Source: Streptomyces sp. NBC_00353
Lineage (GTDB): Bacteria > Actinomycetota > Actinomycetes > Streptomycetales > Streptomycetaceae
Direction: 5' to 3'
Length of the DNA: 64,000 nucleotides
NCBI RefSeq assembly: GCF_036108815.1
Contig: NZ_CP107985.1
Location: 5,456,001 to 5,520,000 of the forward strand
In this document: positions 1 through 8,332 of the stretch, one piece after another
How the letters are laid out: each line of letters begins with the position of its first letter
How positions within the stretch are numbered: the stretch's first letter is position 1
Program-made: the position numbers and the translations under genes
Notes under the pieces: model-generated
What the model was told of the DNA's origin: nothing
Seen by the model: only the letters and a program-made list of their open reading frames with translations
The model's database searches: none

Positions 1-134
1 GACCTCCTTTGCCCCACGCCACGGAGTGGATGCCCTCCTGGACTGGACCGGAAACCGGCCAATGGCCCGCCAGTGACGCATTCGTAACGAGCGAATACAG
101 GCTGAATGCGCCGGTGTACACCCTGTAACTGATG

Positions 135-938
135 TTAAAAGCGACCCAGTTGGGACAGGACCTGTTTTGGCCGGTTCGTGATGATTGCCTCGACGCCAAG
201 GCGTGCGCAGAGCTCCACGTCCTCGGGTTCATTGACCGTCCAGACGTGCACGCGGTGGCCGGCGCGGTGCAGCCGCTCGATGTAGCCCGGGTGACTGCGT
301 ACGATCCTCAGCCCCGGACCGGCGATCCGGGCACCGGCCGGCAGTCGCCCGTCGCGCAGCCGCGGCGAGACGAACTGCATCAGATAGACGGTGGGCAGGG
401 TGGGCGCGGCAGCCTGAATGCGATGCAGGGACCGTGCCGAGAAGCTCATGATCCGGACCGGCGAGGGGCCCTCGTCCGGCGGAGTGTCGAGCTCGAAGCG
501 CTTCAGCAGATGCAGCAGCCGTTCCTCCACCTGGCCCGCCCAGCGAGTGGGGTGTTTGGTCTCGATGGCCAGCTGGAGGGGGCGCCCGGCGGCACGCGTC
601 TCGACGACCAGCTCGAGCAGTCGCTCCAGAGTGAGTACGGAGGTGAGCTCGCCCGGCACCGGATCCCAGTCCGGGGACTCCTCGCGGTCCTTCCAGGAGC
701 CGAAGTCGAGGGCGGCGAGTTCGGCGAGTTCCAGGGCGGAGACGGCGCCGCGGCCGTTGGACGTACGGTTCACCCGGCGGTCGTGCACGCAGACGAGGTG
801 GCCGTCGGAGGTGAGCCGTACATCGCACTCCAGCGCGTCCGCGCCGTCCTCGATGGCCTTCCGGTAGGCGGCCAGGGTGTGCTCGGGAGCGTCGTCGGAC
901 GCCCCGCGGTGTGCGATGACCTGGATGGGATGCTGCAT
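135..938 (-). CDS. glycerophosphodiester phosphodiesterase family protein
   Basis: A 267-residue GDPD-family enzyme, expected to hydrolyse glycerophosphodiesters to sn-glycerol 3-phosphate and an alcohol. The family signature is clear: an HRG motif at residues 10-12, acidic metal ligands in LECDV (E37, D39), the catalytic-type VHD around H52, and a later IETKHP strand. There is no signal peptide, so a cytoplasmic location is inferred. I chose ATG at 938 because it places the first strand (IQVIAHRG) at the usual distance from the start; an in-frame GTG at 962 is possible and neither has a strong ribosome site. The reading frame stays open far upstream, but that stretch is antisense to the protease gene and looks like low-complexity GC-rich shadow. 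The gene is divergent from the PDZ protease. Confidence 0.88.
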   Translation of the reverse strand: MQHPIQVIAHRGASDDAPEHTLAAYRKAIEDGADALECDVRLTSDGHLVCVHDRRVNRTSNGRGAVSALELAELAALDFGSWKDREESPDWDPVPGELTSVLTLERLLELVVETRAAGRPLQLAIETKHPTRWAGQVEERLLHLLKRFELDTPPDEGPSPVRIMSFSARSLHRIQAAAPTLPTVYLMQFVSPRLRDGRLPAGARIAGPGLRIVRSHPGYIERLHRAGHRVHVWTVNEPEDVELCARLGVEAIITNRPKQVLSQLGRF

Positions 939-1160
939 GGTGTGCTGCCGTGCGTGGGTCACCGCGTCATGGTGCCACCGAGTGGCGGCGGGGGTGCGTA
1001 CCTTGCGGTGGGGGACCGTTTTGCCGGATATAAAGATTGGTGCACGGACGCACAGGTCCTGCTTACAGTGGCCTGACGGGTCATGGGAAAAGCTGGCTCC
1101 GGACACGTACACAGCGGATCTCTTGCCGAAAATTGATGAGGAACCGAGGAGTAAAGAGCT

Positions 1161-2627
1161 GTGAGCACAGAGAACGAGGGCAACGAGGGCACTGCGGCTC
1201 AGGCCGTTCCGTCCGTTCCGTCCGCACCTCCCGTGCCGGCCGCTGCTCCTGAGGGCACGCCTGCGCCCCCGTCGGCGCCCCCGGGCCCGGATTCGTCGGA
1301 CGCGGCGGCGACGCAGCAGTCCGGGCCGGCGATGGACTGGCCGCCGCCGCAGCCCTCCGGGCCGCAGCACGCGCCGTCCGCGCAGCCGCAGCCGGCCGGT
1401 GCCTGGCCGCCGCCCCCGCCTGCCGTTCCCGCGTACGCGCAGGGCGCGGGTGATGGCGGTGGTCCCGTGTGGGGGGCGGCCGGCCAGCTGCCGCCGGAGG
1501 CCCCGCGAAAGAGGCGCGGCAGCGGCCTGGTGGCCGCGGTGGCCGTCGCGGCCCTCGTGGCGGGCGGCGTCGGCGGCGCCCTCGGCTACTGGGCTGCCGA
1601 CCGGAACGACAGCGGCAACTCCTCCGGTTCGACCACGGTCACGGCGTCGACCAATCCGCAGGCCCTCAAGCGCGACCCCGGCACGGTCGCGGGCGTCGCG
1701 GCCAAGGCGCTGCCCAGCGTGGTCACCATCGACGCGCAGAACGGCGACGGCGAGGGCGGCACGGGCACCGGCTTCGTGTACGACAAGGAAGGCCACATCC
1801 TCACCAACAACCACGTGGTGGCTTCCGCGGCGAACAATGGCCAGCTCACGGCGACGTTCTCCAACGGCAAGAAGTACGACGCCGAGGTGGTGGGCCGCGC
1901 GGAGGGTTACGACGTCGCCGTACTGAAGCTCAAGAACGCGCCGTCGGGGCTCGCCCCGCTGCTCCTCGGCAACTCGGACCAGGTCGCGGTCGGTGATTCG
2001 ACGATCGCGATCGGCGCGCCGTTCGGTCTGTCCAACACGGTCACGACCGGCATCATCAGCGCGAAGAACCGTCCGGTCGCCTCCGGTGACGGTTCCGGCG
2101 GCAGCAACTCGTACATGAGCGCACTGCAGACCGACGCCTCGATCAACCCGGGCAACTCCGGTGGCCCGCTGCTCGATGCGCGCGGTGCGGTCATCGGTAT
2201 CAACTCGGCCATCCAGTCGACCGGTAGCAGCGGTCAGGCCCAGGCGGGATCCATCGGCCTCGGTTTCGCGATCCCGATCAACCAGGCGGAGAACGTCGCC
2301 CAGCAGCTGATCAAGACCGGTCAGCCGGTCTACCCGGTGATCGGTGCCACGGTCACCATGGACGAGAAGACCGGCGGCGCCGTCATCTCGGAGCAGGGCT
2401 CGGGCGGCACGCCGCCCGTCAGTCCGGACGGTCCCGCCGCCAAGGCCGGTCTCAAGGCGGGCGACGTCATCACCAAGTTCAACGACACGGTGATCGACAG
2501 CGGCCCGACCCTGATCGGCGAGATCTGGACCCACAAGCCGGGCGACAAGGTCACGCTGACCTACAAGCGCGACGGCAAGGTGTCGACGGCCGAAGTCACC
2601 CTGGGGGAGCGCAAGGGCGACAGCTGA
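1161..2627 (+). CDS. membrane-anchored trypsin-like serine protease with PDZ domain (HtrA/DegP-like)
   Basis: A 488-residue envelope quality-control protease. Residues 1-115 are a Pro/Ala/Ser-rich, presumably cytoplasmic disordered tail. KRR at 117-119 and a single hydrophobic segment at about 121-143 anchor it as a type II membrane protein, with the protease domain outside. The chymotrypsin-type triad is visible: H218 (TNNHVV), D251 (YDVAV) and S333 (NPGNSGGP). A C-terminal PDZ domain (about 390-485, with AGLKAGDVI) would recognise unfolded C-termini. The GTG start is preceded by GAGGAG at a suitable distance. The gene is complete and alone, followed by tRNA-Ser. Orthologues are known in Streptomyces as HtrA-like proteases; which paralogue this is cannot be settled from sequence alone. 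Confidence 0.93.
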   Translation: MSTENEGNEGTAAQAVPSVPSAPPVPAAAPEGTPAPPSAPPGPDSSDAAATQQSGPAMDWPPPQPSGPQHAPSAQPQPAGAWPPPPPAVPAYAQGAGDGGGPVWGAAGQLPPEAPRKRRGSGLVAAVAVAALVAGGVGGALGYWAADRNDSGNSSGSTTVTASTNPQALKRDPGTVAGVAAKALPSVVTIDAQNGDGEGGTGTGFVYDKEGHILTNNHVVASAANNGQLTATFSNGKKYDAEVVGRAEGYDVAVLKLKNAPSGLAPLLLGNSDQVAVGDSTIAIGAPFGLSNTVTTGIISAKNRPVASGDGSGGSNSYMSALQTDASINPGNSGGPLLDARGAVIGINSAIQSTGSSGQAQAGSIGLGFAIPINQAENVAQQLIKTGQPVYPVIGATVTMDEKTGGAVISEQGSGGTPPVSPDGPAAKAGLKAGDVITKFNDTVIDSGPTLIGEIWTHKPGDKVTLTYKRDGKVSTAEVTLGERKGDS

Positions 2628-2676
2628 CCGGCTAGGCTGTCCTCGCGTCAAGGCCGGTCGATGACCGATGACGTGG

Positions 2677-2763
2677 GGTGGGTTGCCCGAGCGGCCTAAG
2701 GGAACGGTCTTGAAAACCGTCGTGGCAGCGATGTCACCGTGGGTTCAAATCCCACACCCACCG
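2677..2763 (+). tRNA. tRNA-Ser(UGA)
   Basis: An 87-nt class II tRNA with a 7-bp acceptor stem (GGTGGGT with ACCCACC), long variable arm, GGTTCAAATCC T-arm and anticodon loop CTTGAAA, giving anticodon TGA. CCA is not encoded (the 3' flank is CAGC). A hairpin terminator follows 12 nt downstream. Confidence 0.97.
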
Positions 2764-2774
2764 CAGCACCTGTG

Positions 2775-2800
2775 AAGGGGCGTCCGAGAGGGCGCCCCTT
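2775..2800 (+). terminator. hairpin terminator after tRNA-Ser(UGA)
   Basis: Perfect 8-bp stem AAGGGGCG/CGCCCCTT with a 10-nt loop directly after the tRNA. It has only a short T-poor tail, as is common for Streptomyces terminators. It could also act on the convergent prim-pol gene. Confidence 0.7.
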
Positions 2801-2845
2801 CTGCGTGCGCGGCCGACGGTGTCGAGTCCGGTCGGTGGTGCGGGC

Positions 2846-3751
2846 TCAGGGGAATCGGTCGGGACGGTCGGCGTCCTCCGGGCCCATGGGGCGGCCGGAG
2901 GTGAGGCGGGCGGCTGAGGCGATGGTGGCCCGTGCCTCGCGTTCGGTGAGGCCGGTGCGGACGGCGGCGTCGGTGAGGGCGTCCGCCAGGGCTTCGCCGA
3001 AGCCGTGTTCGTACGCACGGCAAGCAGCCCAGAAGAGACGGGTGTTGCGCTGTCCTTCGTGTGCCGCGAGAACGAACTGGACCAGGCCCCGGCCGTGGTG
3101 GGGGCGGCCGGAGGGGTGGTGAGGACGTGCGGGGGGCGTGAGCAGCCGGAGGAGCGCGCGGGGGCAGGGGGCTGGGGAGAGATCGGCGGCGCCGGGGGCG
3201 AGGCGGTAGGTGCCGCGGGCGGTGACCGAGCCGGGACCGACCAGGTAGCCGCCGGTGCCGCGGATGTCGATGCCGGGGGCGAGGCGGCTCGCGGAATTCG
3301 GTACGGATATGCCGGGCGGGCCGGTGAGCCAGATGTGGTGGCCGCCGCTGGGTGTGATCACCGTGACCGTCGGCGGGATGGTGAACAGGTGGTGCAGGGC
3401 CAGTTGCTGGAGGGCCGCCACGGAGTCCATCCGGCCGGTGGTGTCGATGTCGAGGTCGACGCCGATGAGGTGGTGCGGGGCCCGGCCGCAGGCGATTCCG
3501 TAGCCGGTGGCCCAGGGGGCGGCGGCGAAGAGGGCGCGTACGGCAGCAGGGTTCGTGGTGGCGTCGTGGACGCCGTGTCCGGGGAGACCGCAGGCGCCCC
3601 GGCACGTGACCGGCCGGTCCTCGTCGTGGTGGGGAGAGCGCAGGGCGGGGAGCTTGGTGGCGGACAGCGGGATGACGGGGAGCCCGTGCTCGGCGGCGGA
3701 GAGCGCGTGGGCGAGGGCCAGGGTGGCGGTCTGCCGGTCGGTGATGGCCAT
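2846..3751 (-). CDS. orphan bifunctional primase/polymerase (prim-pol) domain protein
   Basis: A 301-residue protein carrying an AEP-superfamily prim-pol domain. It shows the metal-binding acidic strand GVDLDID (about residues 97-103) and the later TPSGGHHIW motif (about 136-145), both diagnostic of the archaeo-eukaryotic primase fold. The C-terminal third (about 215-301) is an Ala/Arg-rich helical region of the kind that follows prim-pol domains. No helicase domain is fused, and no replication genes or mobile-element genes flank it. Family members are often plasmid or phage encoded, but free-standing copies are common in Streptomyces chromosomes. Start ATG at 3751 matches the typical N-terminus; the ribosome site is weak. 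A role in DNA synthesis or repair is inference. Confidence 0.82.
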   Translation of the reverse strand: MAITDRQTATLALAHALSAAEHGLPVIPLSATKLPALRSPHHDEDRPVTCRGACGLPGHGVHDATTNPAAVRALFAAAPWATGYGIACGRAPHHLIGVDLDIDTTGRMDSVAALQQLALHHLFTIPPTVTVITPSGGHHIWLTGPPGISVPNSASRLAPGIDIRGTGGYLVGPGSVTARGTYRLAPGAADLSPAPCPRALLRLLTPPARPHHPSGRPHHGRGLVQFVLAAHEGQRNTRLFWAACRAYEHGFGEALADALTDAAVRTGLTEREARATIASAARLTSGRPMGPEDADRPDRFP

Positions 3752-4118
3752 AGCTCTATGTTCGTACAACTGTTCGAAGAAAGGAAGGGGTGGCGGGGGT
3801 GAGCGGCGGGCGACGGTGGAGGGTGGGGCCGGATCGGTTGCTGTGGATCGGGCGGGGTGGAAGGGCGGGAAATGGGCCGAAACGTTTTTCCTCTTGGGTG
3901 CGCGGGATTGCGTGGTGCCGGGGGTGTGAGCTGGGGCTTCGGGGGCGGGCGGGAGGTTTATCGGGTGTTCCTCATGCTTGCGGGGGAATCGGTGGACCTG
4001 GGTGGTTCCCCGGGGATTCGGTGGGCAGCTTTGGTCTCGCGACGTCGTGATCAAGACCGAGGCGGTCGGCCAACTGCCTCGAGAACAGCCACACTTTCGG
4101 TTCCTGGAGGAAATTGAC
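3752..4118. other. 367-nt divergent intergenic region
   Basis: Lies between the prim-pol gene (leftward) and the small secreted protein (rightward). It contains no credible coding frame. An imperfect inverted repeat occupies 4059-4080 (11-nt arms GAGGCGGTCGG and CCAACTGCCTC, two mismatches) about 40 nt before the secreted-protein start and may be regulatory. A CTGGAGGAA ribosome site sits just before 4119. No other structure is evident. Confidence 0.5.
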
Positions 4119-4430
4119 ATGGCAAGCATCCGTACTGCTCGCGCCCTCGCCGCTGTTGCCGCACTGCCCCTCGCCGTCGCGCTCTTCGGCGGCGTTGCTC
4201 AGGCCGACAACGGCTCGTTCGCGAACGACGGGTCGAACGCGGGTGTTGCGACGATCAGCGGCAGTGGAGTCGGCAGGGACAACTCCGGCAATTCGTCGAC
4301 GTCGCAGCAGCAGGCCACCGGTTCCGGGGCATCGAATCAGAGCAACTCGGCTCAGGTGAACCGCTCGGCGTTCGCCGCGATCTACCAGTCCAATAGGAAT
4401 GTCACGGTGAACTTCACGAAACTCTGGTGA
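4119..4430 (+). CDS. small secreted Asn/Ser/Gln-rich protein
   Basis: A 103-residue precursor of unknown function. Residues 1-29 form a classical signal peptide (arginine near the N-terminus, hydrophobic core, cleavage probably after AQA). The mature region of about 74 residues is rich in Asn, Ser, Gln and Gly, has no cysteine, and ends in alternating polar/hydrophobic residues (NVTVNFTKLW) suggestive of a beta strand. The composition recalls small Streptomyces surface proteins such as chaplins and rodlins, but I see no chaplin motif and do not assign it there. The ATG start has an excellent GGAGG ribosome site, and a strong terminator follows, so it is probably a monocistronic gene. Confidence 0.8.
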   Translation: MASIRTARALAAVAALPLAVALFGGVAQADNGSFANDGSNAGVATISGSGVGRDNSGNSSTSQQQATGSGASNQSNSAQVNRSAFAAIYQSNRNVTVNFTKLW

Positions 4431-4483
4431 GTCGGGGTCCACCGTGGGCCGGTCGGGGGGCCGGCGCGGGGTGGGGTGAACAA

Positions 4484-4523
4484 CGGCCTGCGTGAAGGCG
4501 CTTCTGCGTCTTCACGCAGGCCG
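4484..4523 (+). terminator. strong hairpin terminator
   Basis: Perfect 14-bp inverted repeat CGGCCTGCGTGAAG/CTTCACGCAGGCCG around a 12-nt loop, 54 nt after the small secreted gene. Its presence argues that the acyl-CoA dehydrogenase downstream cannot start at the in-frame ATG at 4476. Confidence 0.85.
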
Positions 4524-4563
4524 CTCGCGTTTCCCGCGCAGGAGTGTTCGGGCGTCGCCGACC

Positions 4564-4597
4564 TTGACAGCGGCCACGAATCTGACGGACAGTCAGA
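4564..4597 (+). promoter_or_regulatory. putative promoter and operator of the igr-like operon
   Basis: A TTGACA hexamer at 4564-4569 is followed after an 18-nt gap by GACAGT (4588-4593), a plausible -35/-10 pair. A perfect palindrome, TCTGAC-GGACA-GTCAGA (4581-4597), overlaps the -10, the geometry of a TetR-type repressor site. It lies 41 nt before the GTG start of the first operon gene. The regulator is not encoded next to it. Confidence 0.55.
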
Positions 4598-4637
4598 AAT
4601 CCTGATCCGTACGCCCGCGTCCGGAAGGCCCGCCGCC

Positions 4638-5840
4638 GTGCACCTCGCCCCGACGGAGCGTCAGCAACAGCTGCGCGCCGAGCTCCGCACCTATTTCCGC
4701 GATGTGATCACCGGGCCTGACGCGGCCTCCGGGACGGATGCGACGTCCGGGATGCGGGCAAGACATGCCGATGATCCGGTCGAACAGCGCCGGCTGCTGC
4801 GTCGGATCGGCACCGACGGGATGCTCGGACTTGGCTGGCCCGTAGAGTACGGAGGTCAGGGCCGCGGTCCCGACGAGCAGTTCGTCTTCTTCGACGAGGC
4901 GTACCGGGCGGGTGCGCCCGTGTCCATGGTCACGCTCAACACTGTCGGCCCGACCCTGATGAAGTACGGGACCGAGGCGCAGAGGGCGTACTTCCTGCCG
5001 CGGATCCTCAACGGCGACCTCGTCTTCGCGATCGGCTACAGCGAGCCGGAGGCCGGCACGGACCTGGCGGCCTTGCGCACCAGGGCGGTGCGGGACGGCG
5101 ACGCCTGGGTGATCGACGGACAGAAGATCTTCACCAGCAATGCGCAGAACGCGGACTGGATCTGGCTCGCCTGCCGTACGGATCCGGATGCGGCCAAGCA
5201 CAAGGGCATCTCGATCATCCTGGTCCCGACGGACGCCCCCGGGTTCGCCTGGACCCCCATCGAGACCGTAGGTGGTCTGACCACGACGGCCACCTATTAC
5301 GACGGGATACGGGTACCCGTCACGAATCTGGTCGGCGAGGAGAACGGGGGCTGGGGGCTGATCACCAACCAGCTGAACCATGAGCGGGTGGCGCTCGCCG
5401 CGATCGGGATGCAGGCGGAGGAGTTCTACGAGGCGGTGCTCGCCCACGCCCGTACCCCCGATCCGGTGAGTGGACGGCGCCCGGTTGACGAGCTGTGGGT
5501 GCGGTCCCGGCTGGCTGAGGCCTATGCCCGGCTGGCGGCAACGCGCCTGCTCAACTGGCGTTTGGTGGGGGATGTGGGGGCGGGCTCGCTGGCCCCCGGC
5601 GAGGCGAGCGGCGTGAAATTCATGGGAACCGAATCGGCCGTCGAGGTGTATCGAATGTGCCAGGAAATCACGGGCGAGGCCGGAATGGTCCGCGGTGGTT
5701 CGCTCGGCTCCTTCGGGGACGGGGAGCTGGAGCGGATGAACAGGGCGGCGCAGATCAACACCTTCGGGGGCGGGGTGAGCGAGGTGCAGCGGGAGATCGT
5801 CGCGACGATGCGGCTCGGTATGAAGAGGGGGAAGCGGTGA
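4638..5840 (+). CDS. acyl-CoA dehydrogenase, FadE29/ChsE2-like subunit
   Basis: A 400-residue acyl-CoA dehydrogenase. The start is set at GTG 4638, with GGAAGG 10 nt upstream, because the longer frame begins before a strong terminator. Family signatures include the flavin/substrate strand FAIGYSEPEAGTDLA in the middle domain and a C-terminal RAAQINTFGGG segment followed by EVQR, which is typical of FadE29-type ACADs. In mycobacteria such enzymes pair with a second, divergent ACAD to form an alpha2-beta2 heterotetramer that dehydrogenates the three-carbon side chain of steroid CoA esters. The second ACAD is two genes downstream here, and the whole set is translationally coupled (GTGA overlap with the next gene). 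Substrate assignment is by analogy. Confidence 0.88.
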   Translation: MHLAPTERQQQLRAELRTYFRDVITGPDAASGTDATSGMRARHADDPVEQRRLLRRIGTDGMLGLGWPVEYGGQGRGPDEQFVFFDEAYRAGAPVSMVTLNTVGPTLMKYGTEAQRAYFLPRILNGDLVFAIGYSEPEAGTDLAALRTRAVRDGDAWVIDGQKIFTSNAQNADWIWLACRTDPDAAKHKGISIILVPTDAPGFAWTPIETVGGLTTTATYYDGIRVPVTNLVGEENGGWGLITNQLNHERVALAAIGMQAEEFYEAVLAHARTPDPVSGRRPVDELWVRSRLAEAYARLAATRLLNWRLVGDVGAGSLAPGEASGVKFMGTESAVEVYRMCQEITGEAGMVRGGSLGSFGDGELERMNRAAQINTFGGGVSEVQREIVATMRLGMKRGKR

Positions 5841-6856
5841 CGGACGCGCGATACGAGCAGGGCGGCCGGAGCCCGCAGGGCGGGCGCGGCGGGCAGGGAG
5901 GGCAGGGAGGGGCGGACGAGTTGTACGAACGGCTCAAGGCGTACGAGGGCCGGGCGGCCGCCACCGCCGGCGTCGGCAAGGACCTGGTCAACGAGCCGAT
6001 GGTCAGGCACTGGTGCGAGGCCGTGGGAGACACGAACCCGGCATACGCGGGGCCGGGGGCGATTGCTCCGCCCACCATGCTGCAGGCGTGGACGATGGGC
6101 GGCCTGTCGGGGCACTCGAACCGTTCCGAGGCGTACGACGAGCTGTTCGCCCTCCTCGACGGCGCCGGGTACACATCGGTGGTCGCGACCGACTGCGAGC
6201 AGGAGTATCTGCGGCCGCTGCGTCCCGGGGACCGCATCACCTTCGACGCGGTGATCGAGTCGGTGTCGGAGCGGAAGACGACCAGGCTGGGGACGGGCTA
6301 CTTCGTCACGACGCTGATGGATGTCCGAGCAGCCGGGGAGCCGGCCGGGACGCACCGCTTCCGGATCCTCAAGTACACGCCCGCAGCGGTGAGGCGAGGG
6401 GCGAAGCCGGGAGGGCCGGCGGGGGTGAAGGAAGGCGGCCGGAGTCTGCGGCCGAGGCCGGTGATCAATCGGGACAACGCCGGGTTCTGGCAGGGCGTCG
6501 CCGAACACAAATTACTCATCCAGCGGTGCGGGGAGTGCGAGACCCTGCGCTTCCCCTGGCTGCCCGGGTGCAATGAGTGCGGTTGTCAGGAGTGGGACAC
6601 GGTCGAGGCGAGTGGCGAGGGCACCGTCTTCAGCTATGTAGTGATGCATCACCCGCCCTTCCCCGCCTTCGGCGCCTCCGACGACGCCGGGCCGTACGCA
6701 GTGGCGCTGATAGAGCTGGCGGAGGGTGTACGGATGGTCAGCAATGTGGTCGGTGTGCCGTACGACAAGGTGCGGACAGGGATGCCGGTCCGGCTGGAAT
6801 TCCTGCGCACGGACCCAGAGTTGGAGTTGCCGGTCTTCCGGGGGAGCGAGGGTTGA
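5837..6856 (+). CDS. MaoC-like dehydratase fused to DUF35 OB-fold domain (ChsH2-like)
   Basis: A 339-residue two-domain protein. After a Gly/Gln-rich N-terminal tail (about 1-28), residues 35-190 form a FAS1A/MaoC hot-dog half and residues 215-335 a DUF35 domain. The latter has a rubredoxin-like zinc ribbon (CGEC and, 12 residues later, CNECGC) and an OB fold. This is the architecture of mycobacterial ChsH2, which forms the enoyl-CoA hydratase heterotetramer with ChsH1 and whose DUF35 domain binds the aldolase Ltp2. Both partner types are encoded downstream in this operon. The GTG start overlaps the preceding TGA, so translation is coupled. The hydratase active site is expected to reside mostly in the ChsH1-like partner. 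Confidence 0.88.
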   Translation: MTDARYEQGGRSPQGGRGGQGGQGGADELYERLKAYEGRAAATAGVGKDLVNEPMVRHWCEAVGDTNPAYAGPGAIAPPTMLQAWTMGGLSGHSNRSEAYDELFALLDGAGYTSVVATDCEQEYLRPLRPGDRITFDAVIESVSERKTTRLGTGYFVTTLMDVRAAGEPAGTHRFRILKYTPAAVRRGAKPGGPAGVKEGGRSLRPRPVINRDNAGFWQGVAEHKLLIQRCGECETLRFPWLPGCNECGCQEWDTVEASGEGTVFSYVVMHHPPFPAFGASDDAGPYAVALIELAEGVRMVSNVVGVPYDKVRTGMPVRLEFLRTDPELELPVFRGSEG

Positions 6857-6857
6857 C

Positions 6858-7940
6858 ATGGACTTCACGCCCACGGAGGAGCAGACCGCGGCACAGGGTC
6901 TCGCCGCGCAGATCTTCGGAGATCTGGCCACGCACGAGCGGCTGTCCGCCGCCGGGACGGGGACGGACAGCGAGCTATGGAAGGAGCTGTGCGCGGCCGG
7001 GCTGACCGCCGCCGTCGAGGAGATCGGGCTGCTGGGCCTGGTGCTGCTGCTGGAGGAGCAGGGGAGAACGACTGCGCAGGTGCCGTTCGCGGTGACATGT
7101 GCGTACGGGCTGCTTGCCATTGCCGAGCACGGTACGGACGAACAGCGGGAGCGACTGCTTCCGCCGCTGCGGGACGGCACTGCTGTCGCCACCGGCGCGT
7201 TCCCGGCACGCGATGGTCTACGGGCCGACGGGGAAGGGCGGTTGAGCGGCAGCGTGCCCTATGTGCCGTGGCTGAGGGACGCCACTCTGGTGCTCGTGGC
7301 GGACGCGGACCGGGTGCTGTGGATCGTACGGACCGCCGACCCGGGTGTGGCGGTGACGCCGGTGGAGACCACGGCTCCATGGTCGGCGGCCCGGCTCGCC
7401 CTGGACCGGGCGCCCGGCGAGCGGCTCGGTGGACCAGCAGGACGCACGGGGGCGAGCACGGGGGCGGACAGCGTAACCGGGAAGGCGGTGTATGGAGCTG
7501 TGCTGGCCGCGAGCCGTACGGCGTTTGCGGGGTTGCAGGCGGGGGTGTGCGCCGGGTCGCTGACCCGGGCGGTCGCCCACACCACCACCAGGGAGCAGTT
7601 CGGGCGCCCACTCTCCACCAACCAGGGGGTGCTGCTGCGGGCCGCTGATGCCCATATGGACACCGAGGCGATACGGGTCACCGCGTACGAGGCGGCGTGG
7701 CGCCACGACAAGGGGCTGCCGTTCGCGGCCCAGGCACTGACCGCGGCCTGGTGGGCGTCGGAGGCGGGCAAGAGGGTCGTGCATGCCGGACAGCATCTGC
7801 ACGGTGGGACGGGAGCCGACCTCGACCACCCCGTGCACCGGCACTTCCTCTGGGGCCGCCAGCTCGACGCCTATCTGGGATGCGGCAGCGAAGTGCTGGA
7901 GGAATTGGGTCAGTTGCTGGTGAAGGAGGAATCGCAATGA
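6858..7940 (+). CDS. acyl-CoA dehydrogenase, FadE28/ChsE1-like subunit
   Basis: A 360-residue ACAD beginning MDFTPTEEQ, one nucleotide after the previous stop. It is shorter and more divergent than the first ACAD of the operon. The middle domain lacks the canonical substrate/flavin strand, while the C-terminal domain retains THTT-REQFGRP-like and HLHGGTGAD-like elements that shape the flavin site. This asymmetry is what is known for the two subunits of heterotetrameric steroid side-chain ACADs (FadE28 with FadE29), so a non-identical partnership with the gene at 4638 is inferred. It overlaps the MaoC gene by ATGA. No frameshift or truncation is visible. Confidence 0.85.
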   Translation: MDFTPTEEQTAAQGLAAQIFGDLATHERLSAAGTGTDSELWKELCAAGLTAAVEEIGLLGLVLLLEEQGRTTAQVPFAVTCAYGLLAIAEHGTDEQRERLLPPLRDGTAVATGAFPARDGLRADGEGRLSGSVPYVPWLRDATLVLVADADRVLWIVRTADPGVAVTPVETTAPWSAARLALDRAPGERLGGPAGRTGASTGADSVTGKAVYGAVLAASRTAFAGLQAGVCAGSLTRAVAHTTTREQFGRPLSTNQGVLLRAADAHMDTEAIRVTAYEAAWRHDKGLPFAAQALTAAWWASEAGKRVVHAGQHLHGGTGADLDHPVHRHFLWGRQLDAYLGCGSEVLEELGQLLVKEESQ

Positions 7941-8332
7941 AGGTCGGCGAGGAGCTGGCACCGCTGGAGGTCGCGGTGACCCGCACCCTGATCGTCGCGG
8001 GCGCCATCGCCTCCCGCGACTACCAGGACGTGCACCATGATGCCGAGCTCGCACAGCAGAAGGGCTCCCCGGACATTTTCATGAACATCCTGACGACCAA
8101 CGGCCTGGTCGGGCGGTACGTCACCGACCACTTCGGGCCCTCGGCGGTGCTCCGCAAGGTCGCCATCAGGCTGGGCGCACCCAACTATCCGGGGGACACC
8201 ATGGTGTTGAGCGGCACCGTCACGGCCGTCGGCGACGACGGGACGGCCGAGGTGACGGTCGTCGGAGCCAATGGTCTCGGCAGGCACGTCACCGGCAAGG
8301 TGACGGTCAGCGTCCCGGAGGGATCCGCATGA
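7937..8332 (+). CDS. MaoC-like enoyl-CoA hydratase (ChsH1-like)
   Basis: A 131-residue single hot-dog-fold MaoC hydratase. The catalytic Asp/His pair is visible in the hydratase-2 motif SRDYQDVHHD (D28 and H33/H34 region), followed by a substrate-channel segment and the terminal TGKVTVSVP strand. In igr-type operons this small subunit supplies the catalytic residues to a ChsH1-ChsH2 heterotetramer; the large subunit is encoded two genes upstream. Start and stop both overlap neighbours by ATGA, indicating tightly coupled translation and fixed stoichiometry. Action on a trans-2-enoyl-CoA side chain is inferred from family and context. Confidence 0.88.
   Translation: MKVGEELAPLEVAVTRTLIVAGAIASRDYQDVHHDAELAQQKGSPDIFMNILTTNGLVGRYVTDHFGPSAVLRKVAIRLGAPNYPGDTMVLSGTVTAVGDDGTAEVTVVGANGLGRHVTGKVTVSVPEGSA

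Noticed and set aside
939..2651. Very long minus-strand frame extending the GDPD gene upstream by 570 codons
   Set aside because: It is antisense to the PDZ protease, which has clear motifs, and its translation is Arg/Gly low complexity typical of GC-rich shadow frames.
4119..4430. Chaplin or rodlin gene
   Set aside because: The composition is suggestive, but no chaplin domain motif or rodlin pattern is present.
4476..4637. Upstream extension of the first ACAD to ATG 4476
   Set aside because: It would start before a 14-bp-stem terminator and pass through the promoter-operator; GTG 4638 has a ribosome site.
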